The notes under the pieces are model-generated. The model had not been told where the DNA came from. It worked only from the letters and a program-made list of their open reading frames with translations, and did no database searches. The position numbers and the translations under genes were made by a program. Below, one piece after another: positions 1 to 11,759 of a DNA stretch of 64,000 nucleotides (the first letter of the stretch is position 1; each line of letters opens with the position of its first letter). The DNA comes from Tragulus kanchil (lineage: Eukaryota; Chordata; Mammalia; Artiodactyla; Tragulidae): NCBI GenBank assembly GCA_022376925.1, contig JAIOJX010000031.1, positions 136,480,854 to 136,544,853 of the forward strand, read 5' to 3'.

Positions 1-208
1 TACCTTCGAGGAACATTGGGAGGATACGGAATGACAATTAGCTGAGAATTTGGAATGATTGCAGTCCATTCTTGTTTTCGTATAGACTAGAAAAAATTAA
101 GAACATTTAACATTCAGTACAATTTAAAAATACAGTGATTATTCTAATTAAATAAGAAAAAAGCTTAAGTATTCTTTAATTAATTAAAATTCTAGGTATG
201 GATTAAGC

Positions 209-388
209 TGAATTTCCATAAGTGAAGTGAATGTTGCTCAGTTCTGTCCGACACTTTGCGACCCATGGGCAAGCCATGGAATTCTCTAGGCAACAATATT
301 GGAATGGGTTGCCTTTCCCCTCTCCAAGGGATCTTCCCAATCCAGGGATTGAACCCAGGTCTCCTGCACTGCAAGCGGAATTTAAGAT
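209..388 (-). mobile_element. Bov-tA-type SINE, degraded
   Basis: Reading the minus strand gives a tRNA-like head followed by a tail that resembles the BovB 3' end. The 'gactctttgcgaccc'-like and 'caggcaagaatactgg'-like blocks of Bov-tA are recognisable but carry substitutions. The copy looks old and has no coding potential. It lies in the ITFG1 intron downstream of the exon at 819-943. Confidence 0.7.
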
Positions 389-818
389 ATTACAAGTCCC
401 CAAAGGGCTCCTGTTGGCAAAAATTTATTGAGCTTTCCAGGGAAAGATTTTATTTCTGTCTGATGGATTCATTAATTCAACAACTATTTATTGAACACTT
501 ACATAGCAGACACTGTTCAAAGTGCTATGTACAAATGCTGCTTTGGAACTAAAATTCAAATTAAGGTGAAGTTTGACAATAACCAAAATAAAAACATTCT
601 GTACGTTCAATAGTGAAGATGATGAGAAAAAGGGAAGAAGAGGAGAAGGAAGTCTTAAGGTATATATCTTCATATTATAATGTGCTCTACATAAGATAAG
701 CTTACATTGGTCACTACCAATGAATTTTAAAAATTCTTTAAAGGGAATAAAGATATTTAAATTCAAATATCTGAATAGTAAATACTAAAAAGTAGATCAC
801 TTGTAAATTTTTACTCAC
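389..818. other. Intronic stretch downstream of the ITFG1 exon
   Basis: No gene is seen. Around 460-540 there is an eroded motif of the kind found in ancient mammalian LINE/MIR repeats ('caacaactatttattgaacactt'-like). The remainder is AT-rich intron sequence ending at the splice donor at 817-818. Confidence 0.4.
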
Positions 819-943
819 CTTCTCTCCAGATGGACGTGGAATACCAACATAAAGATGATCAAGAAAATTGGCACTTCGACCTAAGCCAAGTACGTTGTAT
901 GGTAGTTGGAGAGCTAAATGTGCCGACTGACTGAGTTGTCCAG
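819..943 (-). CDS. ITFG1: ITFG1 internal coding exon (125 bp)
   Basis: This is the third ITFG1 exon in the window in transcript order. ITFG1 (TIP, linkin) is a single-pass membrane glycoprotein with an extracellular FG-GAP/beta-propeller-like region. The exon follows a minus-strand AG acceptor at 944-945, preceded by a T-rich tract, and ends at a GT donor at 817-818 (gtgagt). It begins with two bases that complete an Ala codon with the last G of the 54257-54335 exon, then encodes 41 residues starting GQLSQSAHLALQLPYNVLGL and ending IPRPSGEK. There is no stop or frameshift. The phase match across a 53-kb intron supports the gene call. From memory of the human protein, this segment lies just before the region leading to the C-terminal transmembrane helix. 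Exon number was not determined. Confidence 0.88.
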
Positions 944-1344
944 CTAAATTTATTTTAAAAAAAGAAAAAAAATAACAATACATCTTTGGAGACACTGCTC
1001 TCATCAAATATTAAAATTATAGAATGTTAAAATTTTAGGTGCTAGAACTTATCTTTAAGAATAAAAATGTGAAATGAAATGCCTGGTTCATAATATTAAT
1101 TATTACTTTTTAAGGATAACAGCTTTACTGAGAAATAATTCATACCTCATAAACATTACTCTTATAAACATCATTTAAAGTATACAGTTAAGTGGCTTTG
1201 AGTATATTCAATCAAATTTTGTAACATTTTCATCCCCATCCCCATTAGCAGTTATTCCTATTTCTAACCACGGTCCTATAAGATGTAGGTGACCATTGAT
1301 CTGCTTTCTTTGTATCAGTAAATTTGCCCTATCCTGGTGGTTTT

Positions 1345-1800
1345 TGTTCAGTCACTCAGTCAGGTCTGACTCTTTGCGACCCCACTGACTGCAGCATGGC
1401 AGGCTTCCCTGTCCTTCACCATCTCCTGGAGCTTGCTCAAACTCATGTCCATTGAGTCAGTGATGCCATCCAACCATCTCAACTTCTGTTGTCCACTTCT
1501 CTTCCTGCCTTCAATCTTTTCCAGCATTACTATCTTTTCCATTGAATCGGCTCTTTGTATGAGGTGGCCAAAACATTGGAGCTTCAGCTTTAGCAACAGT
1601 CCTTCCAATGAATATGCAGGGCTGATTTCCTTTAGGATTGATAAGTTTGATCTCCTTGCAGTCCAAGACTCTCAAGAGTCTTCTCCAACACCACAGTTAA
1701 AAAGCATCAGTTCTTTGGCTCTGAGCCTTCTTTATGCTTCAACTCTCACATCTGGACATGACTGTTGGAAAAACCATAGCTTTCACTTTATGGACCTTTG
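1345..1800 (-). mobile_element. BovB LINE 3' end inserted in old L1
   Basis: The minus strand matches the last ~450 bp of BovB: end of the ORF ('tggccacctcatgcgaag'-like block), then the 3' UTR ending in the 'cagtcgtgtccgactctttg'-type block on the plus strand at 1350-1380. L1 3' UTR sequence resumes on both sides. This is a typical 5'-truncated insertion. Confidence 0.85.
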
Positions 1801-2560
1801 CCAGCACCCATCCTGGAGATTCATATAAATGTGATCATGCAGTGTGTGCTCTTTTTGTGAATAATGGTGCTGTTAACATTCACATACAACTTTTTGTGTT
1901 AACTTATGTTTTCCCAATAGTAATATATGAGGGTTCCAATTTTTTCATGTTCTTATTAACACTTTACTTATCTTTCTGATCACAGCCATTCTAGTGGTTA
2001 TGAAGTGGTATATAATTGTCGCTTTCATTGCATTTGCCTAATAACTAAGGATGTTGAGTTTTCATGTGCTTATTGGCCATTTTTGCAGCTTCCTTTTTAG
2101 ATCTTAAAGTCAGTAGTGGTCTCCTCTTTCATTCTGAATTTTAGTAATGTGAGTCTTCTCTTTTTCTTGAACAGTCTAGCTAGAAGTTTGTTGATTTTGT
2201 TAATTTTTAAAAAACTCGGCTTTTGGTTCAATTCATTTTTCTTTGTGATTTTCAATTCCCTACACATATTCTCTGATTATATTCTGTCTTCTGTTTGCAT
2301 TGGGATTAGTTTGCTATTCTTTTTCTAGTTTTTTGAGGCAGAAGGTTAGGTTACTGATTTCAGATTGTTCTTATTCCTTAATATAGGTATTTATAACAAT
2401 AAATTTCCCTTTAAGAATTGCTTTAGCTGCACTGGATTTATGTTGGTATGTTGTGTTTTTGTTTTCATTTACCTAACGTATTTCTAGTTTCTGTTGTGAC
2501 TTCTTCTTTGACTCTTTGGGTTTTAGAAGTGTGTTGTTTCATTTCCAGATATATTTAAAA

Positions 2561-2822
2561 TTTTTTTTTTTTTTTTGCTGTGTCTTCTTTGCTACACATG
2601 GGCTTTCTCTAGTTTCAGTGAGTGGGGGCTAGTCTATAGTTGTGATGCATGAGCTTCTCATTGTGGTTGCAGAGCACAGGCTCTAGAGTGCATGGGCTCA
2701 GCAGCTGTGGTGCACAGGCTTCATTGCCCTGTAGTATGTGGAATCTTCCTGGAGCAGAGATTGAACCCATGTCCTTTGTATTGGCAGGCGTATTCTTAAC
2801 CACCAGAGGGCCAGGGAAGTCC
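2561..2822 (-). mobile_element. CHR-type tRNA-derived SINE
   Basis: A poly-T run at 2561-2576 is the tail in reverse. The head, near 2770-2822, gives a tRNA-like start reading ggacttccctggccctctgg on the minus strand. The middle has the 'tgcagagcacaggctctag' block typical of CHR-2. It interrupts the ORF2 part of the old L1; an 'agatattt'-like sequence on both sides may be the target-site duplication. Confidence 0.75.
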
Positions 2823-3734
2823 ACTGCTAGATATTTTTGCATATCAAAATTACTGCTGATTTCTAATATCATCCCATTGTAGTTGGGGAACATACTTGGG
2901 ATGATTTCAGTCCTTTAAAATTTATTGAGGATTGTTTTACCACCTAGTGTATGGTCTGTTCTGGAGAATGTTCCGTATGTGCTTGAGAAGGCATATTCTG
3001 CTGTTGTTGAGTGGAATATTCTGTACACGTCTCTTAGTTGGTTTATAGTGTCATTTTCTACTTACTGATCTTCTGTGTAGCTATTTAATACATTATTGAA
3101 ACTGGGGTAATGAAGTCTCTAATTATTTATTGTTGAATTATCACTTTCTCTCTTCATTTATCTTAGGGGCTCTGTTACGTGGGTATGTCTTTGTAGTGGC
3201 TATATCTTTTATATGAATTGACCTTTTTATTGTCATAAAGTATCCTCCTTTGTCTCCAGTAACAATTTTTGTCTTAAAGTCCTAGTTTTATGTGATATTA
3301 GAAGGGTCACTTCAACTCTCTTTTACGCTTTGTGTGGTATAATTTACTCCATTTTTTTTTAAACTTCCAACTTTATTATATCTTTGAATCTAAAGTATTA
3401 GTCTTTTGATAGAAGAATTTATTCAATTTACATTCAATGCAATTACTGGTAAGGTAGGATCTTGGCCTGCCATTTGCCATTAGTTTTCTGTATGCCTTTT
3501 AAAATTTTCTATTCCTCCACTGCTGCTTTCTTTTGTTTTCTATTATAGAATTTCAATTCTATAATTTCTTTTATTATATACTTTCTGAACTATTTTCTCA
3601 GTGGTTGTTCTAGGAACTGCAATTAGCATATTAACTTTACAAAATAACTTAATACCTAGCACATAACAACAAATTTGCTCCAAAATTCCCACCCCTTTAT
3701 GCTATTGTTATTATACAGATTATCATTTTTATAT

Positions 3735-4076
3735 ATTATCGGCCCATCGCTTCCCTGGTGGTCCAGTGGGTAAGGACACTGCCTTGCAGTGCAAGGGGCG
3801 CCAGTTCGATCCCTGGCCTGGGAGGATCCCATGTGCCGCGGAGCAGCTGGACCGATGTGTCCAATTACCTAGCCGGAGCTCTGGGGCGCATGCACCCAGA
3901 GCCGGTGCTCTGCAACTACAGAGGCCACCACGATGGGAGGCCCACAGGGGCCAAAGCACAAAGATGGATGAAAATAGACAAATGAAAGACCAATAGAAGT
4001 AGCCCGCCTGCTCCCCTTCCTCCCCGCCCCGCCACAAAAAAACCCAAAAAAACCTTAAAACTATTATCAGCCCATC
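3735..4076 (+). mobile_element. tRNA-Glu-derived CHR-like SINE with target-site duplication
   Basis: The element starts at 3749 with TTCCCTGGTGGTCCAGTGGG (tRNA-Glu-like A box) and has GTTCGATCCC (B box) near 3805. A body of about 200 bp follows with a GC-rich stretch near 3995-4032, then an A-rich tail. Flanks are ATTATCGGCCCATC (3735-3748) and ATTATCAGCCCATC (4063-4076), a 14-bp target-site duplication with one mismatch. CpGs are still present, so the insertion is fairly young. It lies inside the fossil L1. Confidence 0.9.
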
Positions 4077-4339
4077 AACACAAATTTATAATTACTTCAT
4101 GCAGACATTTTGTAAATCACCTAGAAAATAAAAGTACTACTAAACAGAAATACATAAACCGTATTTTATACTTATCTATAGTCTTACAGGTGCTTTTTAG
4201 TTATTTCTGTGAGTCAACTCCACCTTAAGGGCTTCCTTTAGTAGTTTTAAAGGGCAGTCTGTTAGTGATGAATTCTGTTTTTGTTTATCTAGGAATATCT
4301 AAACTTTTTCATTTTTGAAGGAAACTTTGGCACATATAT

Positions 4340-4415
4340 GGGGTTAGCCAAAAAGCTCATTTGGGCTTCTCTGCTCTTATAGAAAAACCCATAAGATCTT
4401 TTTTGGCTAATCCAA
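4340..4415. mobile_element. Mariner-type MITE
   Basis: About 76 bp with terminal inverted repeats: GGGTTAGCCAAAAAGCTC at the left and the reverse complement of a matching GGATTAGCCAAAAAAGATC at the right. It is flanked by TA. This matches the short mariner relics common in ruminant genomes. No transposase is encoded. Confidence 0.7.
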
Positions 4416-4855
4416 TAGAATTCTTGACTGACGGTTTTTTTTTTTTCCTTTCAGCACATATATCATCCCCTTCTGGCCTCTGTGGTTTCTGATGAGAAGT
4501 CAGCTGTTAATCTTGAGGTTCTCTTACATGTAACAAAGTGCATCCTTCTTGCTGCTATGAAGTCTCTCTTTTTGTCTCTGTTTTTGACAGTTTGATTATG
4601 AGTCTCATTGTGGACTCTCTGAGTTACTTTGATTTTGTTGAGTTTCTCATATGTGCAGATTAGTTTTTCATCATAAATGGATGGTCTCAGCCATTATTTC
4701 TTCAGATATTTATTCCTGCCCTTTCTCTCTATTTCTTCTAAGACTCACTTTATGTGTATATATTGGTATGTTTGATGGTGGATTCACAGGTTCTGAGGTT
4801 GTTATTATTTTTTGTTCTTTCTGTATACTCTCAATTGACCTACAGTCAAGTTTGC

Positions 4856-5408
4856 TAAAAAGGCATTTTCTCCTTGGAAGGGAAAGCTATAACATACCTA
4901 GACAGCATATTAAAAAGCAGACACATTACTTTGTGGACAAAGGTACATATTGTCAAAGCTATGGTTTTCCAGTCACCATGCACAGATTTGGAACATAAAT
5001 AAGGTTGAGCATCAATTAATTGATGCTTTCAAATTGTAGTGCTGGAGAAGACTCTTGAGAGTCTTGTCTCCATGGACAGCAAGGAGATGAAACCAGTCAA
5101 CCCTAAAGGAAGTCAACCTTGAATATTCACTGGAAGGACTGATGGTGAAGCTGAATCTCCAGTGCTTTGGCCACCTCATGTCAAGAGTCAGCTCATTAGA
5201 AAAGGCCCTGATTGAGGCCAAAAATTTGAGGGCAGGAGCAGAAGCGGGTGACAGAGGATGAGAAGGAACAGATGGTTGGATGGCATCAGTGAATCAGTGG
5301 GCATGAGTTTGAGCAAGCTCCAGGAGATACTGAAGGATAGGTAAGCCTGGCGTACTGCAGTCCATGGGGTCACACAGTGGCGGACATAATTTAGTGACTG
5401 AAAAACAA
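4856..5408 (+). mobile_element. BovB LINE 3' end inserted in old L1
   Basis: Plus-strand BovB: the end of the ORF ('tccttggaaggg', 'gacagcatattaaaaagcag') runs into the 3' UTR, ending near 5408. The L1 continues directly at 5410, so the insertion point is clear. The 4951-5408 part occurs again at 6037-6492 because of the tandem duplication. Confidence 0.85.
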
Positions 5409-7117
5409 TTTACTTTTTCCAGCTCAAATCTGTTGTTGAGTACTCTATAGAATTTTTCATTTCAGTTATTGTACTTTTCAACTCCAGAATTTCTATTTGA
5501 TTTTTTAAAATGCTCTTTTTATTTATATCTAATATTAGTGAGACAGTTGCCATGCTTACTTTTAGTTTTTTAATCCTAGTTTCCTTTAGACCTTTGACCA
5601 TGTTTTTAAGAGCCAATTTACAGGTTCTGTTAACTAAGTTCAACACCACTGGGCACATTTTCTGTTGTCTGCTTTTTTTTTTTTTTTTTTTTTTAAATGT
5701 GAATGTAACTTTACAAGATTGCCTTAGCTTACATTTCCTGCTTGAGCAGTGCCTCAGGTGGTACCACCACGCTAAGTATTTGAATGAAGGTAGTGTCACT
5801 TCTAGGCATGTTCTTAGCTGTCTAGATATCCAAGAAGAGGCTCTAGCCTGTCGAAGTTTCCTGTGGTTGTCCTGTGCCTTGGGACTTCCTTTTATGTTCT
5901 GGCCAGGCTCTTGTTCACTATAGCTGAGATTTCCCCAAGACACTTGTTTTTAGTAGTCTCTTAGAGGGATAGGGCTTTTTTCCCACCCCCTGCTAGGTTG
6001 AACTGTGAGTTAAATAGCCTCAACATTCTGAAAGTTTGTCAAAGCTATGGTTTTCCAGTCACCATGCACAGATTTGGAACATAAATAAGGTTGAGCATCA
6101 ATTAATTGATGCTTTCAAATTAGTGCTGGAGAACACTCTTGAGAGTCTTGTCTCCATGGACAGCAAGGAGATGAAACCAGTCAACCCTAAAGGAAGTCAA
6201 CCTTGAATATTCACTGGAAGGACTGATGGTGAAGCTGAATCTCCAGTGCTTTGGCCACCTCATGTCAAGAGTCAGCTCATTAGAAAAGGCCCTGATTGAG
6301 GCCAAAAATTTGAGGGCAGGAGCAGAAGCGGGTGACAGAGGATGAGAAGGAACAGATGGTTGGATGGCATCAGTGAATCAGTGGGCATGAGTTTGAGCAA
6401 GCTCCAGGAGATACTGAAGGATAGGTAAGCCTGGCGTACTGCAGTCCATGGGGTCACACAGTGGCGGACATAATTTAGTGACTGAAAAACAATTTACTTT
6501 TTCCAGCTCAAATCTGTTGTTGAGTACTCTATAGAATTTTTCATTTCAGTTATTGTACTTTTCAACTCCAGAATTTCTATTTGATTTTTTAAAATGCTCT
6601 TTTTATTTATATCTAATATTAGTGAGACAGTTGCCATGCTTACTTTTAGTTTTTTAATCCTAGTTTCCTTTAGACCTTTGACCATGTTTTTAAGAGCCAA
6701 TTTACAGGTTCTGTTAACTAAGTTCAACACCACTGGGCACATTTTCTGTTGTCTGCTTTTTTTTTTTTTTTTTTTTTTAAATGTGAATGTAACTTTACAA
6801 GATTGCCTTAGCTTACATTTCCTGCTTGAGCAGTGCCTCAGGTGGTACCACCACGCTAAGTATTTGAATGAAGGTAGTGTCACTTCTAGGCATGTTCTTA
6901 GCTGTCTAGATATCCAAGAAGAGGCTCTAGCCTGTCGAAGTTTCCTGTGGTTGTCCTGTGCCTTGGGACTTCCTTTTATGTTCTGGCCAGGCTCTTGTTC
7001 ACTATAGCTGAGATTTCCCCAAGACACTTGTTTTTAGTAGTCTCTTAGAGGGATAGGGCTTTTTTCCCACCCCCTGCTAGGTTGAACTGTGAGTTAAATA
7101 GCCTCAACATTCTGAAA
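4951..7117. repeat. Tandem duplication 1 (period ~1084-1086 bp)
   Basis: Copy A is 4951-6036 and copy B 6037-7117. I saw essentially one 2-bp indel and very few substitutions. Copy A ends '...cattctgaaag' and restarts at 'tgtcaaagctatgg', whereas copy B runs on into new sequence. It doubles part of the BovB insertion and the L1. It is probably an assembly overlap that was not merged. Confidence 0.9.
5410..5605 (-). pseudogene. L1 ORF1 coiled-coil remnant
   Basis: The minus-strand frame contains IEILELKSTITEMKNSIEY, resembling the coiled-coil part of L1 ORF1p, the RNA-binding chaperone of L1. It belongs to the fossil L1 and is cut on its downstream side by the BovB insertion. Upstream, the frame runs through a poly-T tract read as lysines and is not meaningful. 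The second copy is at 6494-6689, from the tandem duplication. Confidence 0.55.
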
Positions 7118-7510
7118 ACGGAGATTTCCCAAGGAGTTACTAGTTTAGACAAATACTGACAGTGTTATAGGGATGGGAATTTTAATGGGGCTCAAAAGGT
7201 CAGTCCTGTCCACTGACGGTGAGGCTACTAGCTGTTCTTGCTGCTGCACCATTTAGTAGACAGGGGAAATGGGATAGAAACAGCTCCAAGTTAAAATGCC
7301 CCAAACCCTATTGCTTAAGTATCAGGAGTTCCTCCTGGATAGACAATGCTCATAACATTCTGTGACTTTGGTTCATTTCCAGAGTTCTGAAATGGCTAAC
7401 ATTAGTTATTTAGCCAGTATTTTTTGTTCATTTGTTTGTTTTATTGGTGGGGGGAGAGGGGACAGCAGGTTCATGAAGTCCTTATACTGGCATTCCAAAA
7501 ACCAATCTCT

Positions 7511-8769
7511 CCCTATTATGGCTCACTTTTAAAGACTGTATTTACTTGCTAGGTATTAGCTACATAATTAAACAGACTATTTAAACGATAGGGTTAGTTA
7601 ATATCTAAACATTTTAAAATGCTGTGGACTCTGCTAAACACCTGCTAATGTTACCTAGTAATATGAAATCATTGGAAAGTACATATACCTGATTATTTAT
7701 ATAACTCTTAGTAAGAGAAAGGTATAATGAAAAAACAGTGAATTTAGGGATGGGTGTTCTTAATAAAGTTTATGTATGTAAAGCTATAAAGCACTATAGT
7801 TAACTGCATGGTCTACAGAATTACTTTGCCTTGTAGAAATATGCTGATTGAATGATAATACTTAAAAGATTACCTCAGATACAGAAAACAGTGTTGAAGT
7901 AAATGTTAAATATATACACATTTCATTATAATATTAGCAAAGACTGACTTAATAGAAATCAAATTAGACTTATAAACAACTCTGTAATTACCTTACTGAA
8001 AAGAACCAAATAAGGACATTTATCAATAATATTCTGTAGAACATAAATTCCAGATTAAAATTTTCAGTTTTATAAGAAAACTTCAGAACTATTGAGAAGA
8101 ATAATGAAAATAAATTATCAAAAAAGCCTCAAAATGAGACATATTTTAGCATACTTTTAATGATGTAATTTTCTGTCGAGGCATGTGCATGAAAAAGTAA
8201 ACACGTTAACACACTTTAGTATTACTGCTCTCCACTCGGTGTTATTTCATGAATATTTTCTCATGTTATTAAAATTCTTTCAAAATAGATATGAAGAAAG
8301 ATTATGGAACACTGAAATCCCATGAAAAGAAAACCAAAGATAACAGAGTTAAAAGACATATATTAGTATACAAACCTTTTAAATTATTTTTATAAAAGCA
8401 TATCTATACAGATGTTATAAAAAATGAAACTTCACTGCTTACATAGTATCCTCTTATGCCATAATTTAAAATTAATATTTTACTGTTGGATCTTAAGGAT
8501 TTCTGTTAATATTCATTATTATAAACAATGCTTTAGTGAACATCTCTACATCCTAATATCTGTCTACATCCAAATTATTTTCTTACATTCTTGTATATGG
8601 AATACCAGAGGAAAGAACATTCATTGAATGAATCATCTCAACAGACTGTGTTGGGACACCTGGATGAATACATGCAAGGGGAAAAACCCTTTTTTCTAAA
8701 AATAGGTTTATTACTTTACAAAAACACTAGTTTTTTTTTGGATTAGGTATATTCTTATTTCTTATTTTC
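7511..8769. other. Intron sequence, no recognised feature
   Basis: AT-rich, with many stops in all frames. No repeat family, splice-flanked exon or RNA gene was recognised. The part from 8136 is repeated at 9282 onward by duplication 2. Confidence 0.4.
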
Positions 8770-10403
8770 TAAAAAAAGATTTCATTTTTATTTGAAGTAC
8801 AATTGCTTTACAGAATTTTGTTGCTTTCTACCAAATACCAACATGAATTAGCCATAGGTATACATATGTTCCCTCCCTCCCATCTCCCTCCCCATCCCAC
8901 CCTCTAGGTTGTTACAGCGCTCCTGTTTGGGTTCCCTGAGTTCCAATGTTTTTACATATGATAATGTAAGTTTCCATGTTACTCTCTCCATACATCTTAC
9001 TCTCTCCTCCCCTTCCCCACCTGTGTCCATTAAGTCTGTTCTCTATGTCAGTTTCTCCACTGCTCTCATATAAGTAATAACTACTTATGTCTTTCTCCCT
9101 TCGTATCCTTAAATCTACTTTCAGTCTTTATGGATTTATCTCTTCCACATGCATCACATAAAATGAATCATGTTTGATCATTTGTGTCTGACTTTTCACT
9201 TCAAATAATGTTTTCAAGGTTAATATAGTAGCAAGTATCACTACTTTCTTTTTATTACATAAAATAAATAAAAATTTATCTGAGACATATTTTAGCATAC
9301 TTTTAATGATGTAATTTTCTGTCGAGGCATGTGCATGAAAAAGTAAACACGTTAACACACTTTAGTATTACTGCTCTCCACTCGGTGTTATTTCATGAAT
9401 ATTTTCTCATGTTATTAAAATTCTTTCAAAATAGATATGAAGAAAGATTATGGAACACTGAAATCCCATGAAAAGAAAACCAAAGATAACAGAGTTAAAA
9501 GACATATATTAGTATACAAACCTTTTAAATTATTTTTATAAAAGCATATCTATACAGATGTTATAAAAAATGAAACTTCACTGCTTACATAGTATCCTCT
9601 TATGCCATAATTTAAAATTAATATTTTACTGTTGGATCTTAAGGATTTCTGTTAATATTCATTATTATAAACAATGCTTTAGTGAACATCTCTACATCCT
9701 AATATCTGTCTACATCCAAATTATTTTCTTACATTCTTGTATATGGAATACCAGAGGAAAGAACATTCATTGAATGAATCATCTCAACAGACTGTGTTGG
9801 GACACCTGGATGAATACATGCAAGGGAAAACCTTATTTCTAAAAATAGGTTTATTACTTTACAAAAACACTAGTTTTTTTTTGGATTAGGTATATTCTTA
9901 TTTCTTATTTTCTAAAAAAAGATTTCATTTTTATTTGAAGTACAATTGCTTTACAGAATTTTGTTGCTTTCTACCAAATACCAACATGAATTAGCCATAG
10001 GTATACATATGTTCCCTCCCTCCCATCTCCCTCCCCATCCCACCCTCTAGGTTGTTACAGCGCTCCTGTTTGGGTTCCCTGAGTTCCAATGTTTTTACAT
10101 ATGATAATGTAAGTTTCCATGTTACTCTCTCCATACATCTTACTCTCTCCTCCCCTTCCCCACCTGTGTCCATTAAGTCTGTTCTCTATGTCAGTTTCTC
10201 CACTGCTCTCATATAAGTAATAACTACTTATGTCTTTCTCCCTTCGTATCCTTAAATCTACTTTCAGTCTTTATGGATTTATCTCTTCCACATGCATCAC
10301 ATAAAATGAATCATGTTTGATCATTTGTGTCTGACTTTTTTCACTTCAAATAATGTTTTCAAGGTTAATATAGTAGCAAGTATCACTACTTTCTTTTTTT
10401 ATT
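8136..10403. repeat. Tandem duplication 2 (period ~1143-1146 bp)
   Basis: Copy A starts at 8136 (gagacatattttagcatac) and copy B at 9282. They differ by small indels, e.g. in the run near 8690 versus 9830. Copy A ends near 9257-9281 in an A/T-rich garbled tail, where copy B continues into genuine L1 3' UTR. Copy B overlaps duplication 3. Confidence 0.9.
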
Positions 10404-10435
10404 ATTGTTGAATAATATTCCTTGTGTGTGTGTCC

Positions 10436-10647
10436 ATGAAGTCATTTTAGTTATCTCTGACTCTTTGTGACCAAATGGACTGTAATCTGCCAGGCTCCTC
10501 TGTCCGGGATTCTCCAGGCAAGAATACTGGAGTGGGTTACCATGCTTTCCTTCAGGAGATCTTCCAGATCAAGGGATCAAACGTGCGTCACTTATGCACC
10601 ATGAACTGGCAGGCAAGTTCTTTACCACTAGTGCCACCTGGGAAGCC
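10436..10647 (-). mobile_element. Bov-tA SINE
   Basis: Minus-strand Bov-tA: tRNA-like head near 10610-10647 (ggcttcccaggtggcactag on the minus strand) and a BovB-like tail near 10440-10480 ('ctgactctttgtgacc' on plus). It splits the L1 3' UTR. A duplicate lies at 11548-11759. Confidence 0.85.
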
Positions 10648-11547
10648 ACATATTCTTTTTATGTATATATTAATACTTTACCCATTTATACACTGATAGA
10701 CATTTGGCTTGATTCCACTTTTTGGCTGAGTAATGCTGCTATGAAAACAGATGTACAGATATCATTTTGAGACCCTGATTTAAATTCTTTTGGGTATTAT
10801 TCTCAGAAATGAAATTGCTGGATCATATGGTAATTCTGCATTTAATTGAGGAAGTGCCATTTTACATATTCACTAGTGATTTATGGGAGTTCCAATATCT
10901 TCATCCTTATTGACATATGCTCTTTTTTATTAAAGCTATCCTAATGATTGTAAAGTAGCAACTCTGGTTTTGATTTGCACTTCCTTCATGGCTAATGATG
11001 TTGAATGTCTTTTAAAGTGCTTGTTGGTATTTGTATATCTGGTTTTAGTTCACTGATTCCTAAGATGCTCATGTTCACTCTTGACCATATCTCCAACATG
11101 AATTAGCCATAGGTATACATATGTTCCCTCCCTCCCATCTCCCTCCCCATCCCACCCTCTAGGTTGTTACAGCGCTCCTGTTTGGGTTCCCTGAGTTCCA
11201 ATGTTTTTACATATGATAATGTAAGTTTCCATGTTACTCTCTCCATACATCTTACTCTCTCCTCCCCTTCCCCACCTGTGTCCATTAAGTCTGTTCTCTA
11301 TGTCAGTTTCTCCACTGCTCTCATATAAGTAATAACTACTTATGTCTTTCTCCCTTCGTATCCTTAAATCTACTTTCAGTCTTTATGGATTTATCTCTTC
11401 CACATGCATCACATAAAATGAATCATGTTTGATCATTTGTGTCTGACTTTTTTCACTTCAAATAATGTTTTCAAGGTTAATATAGTAGCAAGTATCACTA
11501 CTTTCTTTTTTTATTATTGTTGAATAATATTCCTTGTGTGTGTGTCC

Positions 11548-11759
11548 ATGAAGTCATTTTAGTTATCTCTGACTCTTTGTGACCAAATGGACTGTAATCT
11601 GCCAGGCTCCTCTGTCCGGGATTCTCCAGGCAAGAATACTGGAGTGGGTTACCATGCTTTCCTTCAGGAGATCTTCCAGATCAAGGGATCAAACGTGCGT
11701 CACTTATGCACCATGAACTGGCAGGCAAGTTCTTTACCACTAGTGCCACCTGGGAAGCC
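11548..11759 (-). mobile_element. Bov-tA SINE, duplicate copy
   Basis: An exact repeat, offset by 1112 bp, of the Bov-tA at 10436-10647. It was created by tandem duplication 3, not by a second insertion, since the flanks are also identical. Confidence 0.85.

Larger units (their letters stand above)
1092..7510 (-). mobile_element. Ancient, nearly complete L1 (L1M type), heavily interrupted
   Basis: Going up in coordinate, the minus strand shows the old L1 3' UTR (1092-1340 and 1800-2100), ORF2-like sequence (2100-3500), an upstream/ORF1 region (4200-4850 and 5410-5990) and a 5' region ending near a G-rich run at about 7450-7500. The order fits one L1 in reverse. It is broken by a BovB 3' fragment, two SINEs, a mariner MITE and a second BovB fragment. 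Frames are full of stops, so it is a fossil. Its length is inflated by a tandem 1.08-kb duplication at 4951-7117. Confidence 0.7.

Noticed and set aside
3749..3822. A tRNA-Glu gene
   Set aside because: A- and B-box-like motifs are present, but the anticodon arm does not fold as a tRNA, and the sequence continues into a SINE body with a poly-A tail and a target-site duplication.
5410..5943. A 177-residue minus-strand protein, present twice
   Set aside because: Part is a fossil L1 ORF1 segment and part comes from a poly-T tract read as lysines. The second copy is due to the tandem duplication, not conservation.
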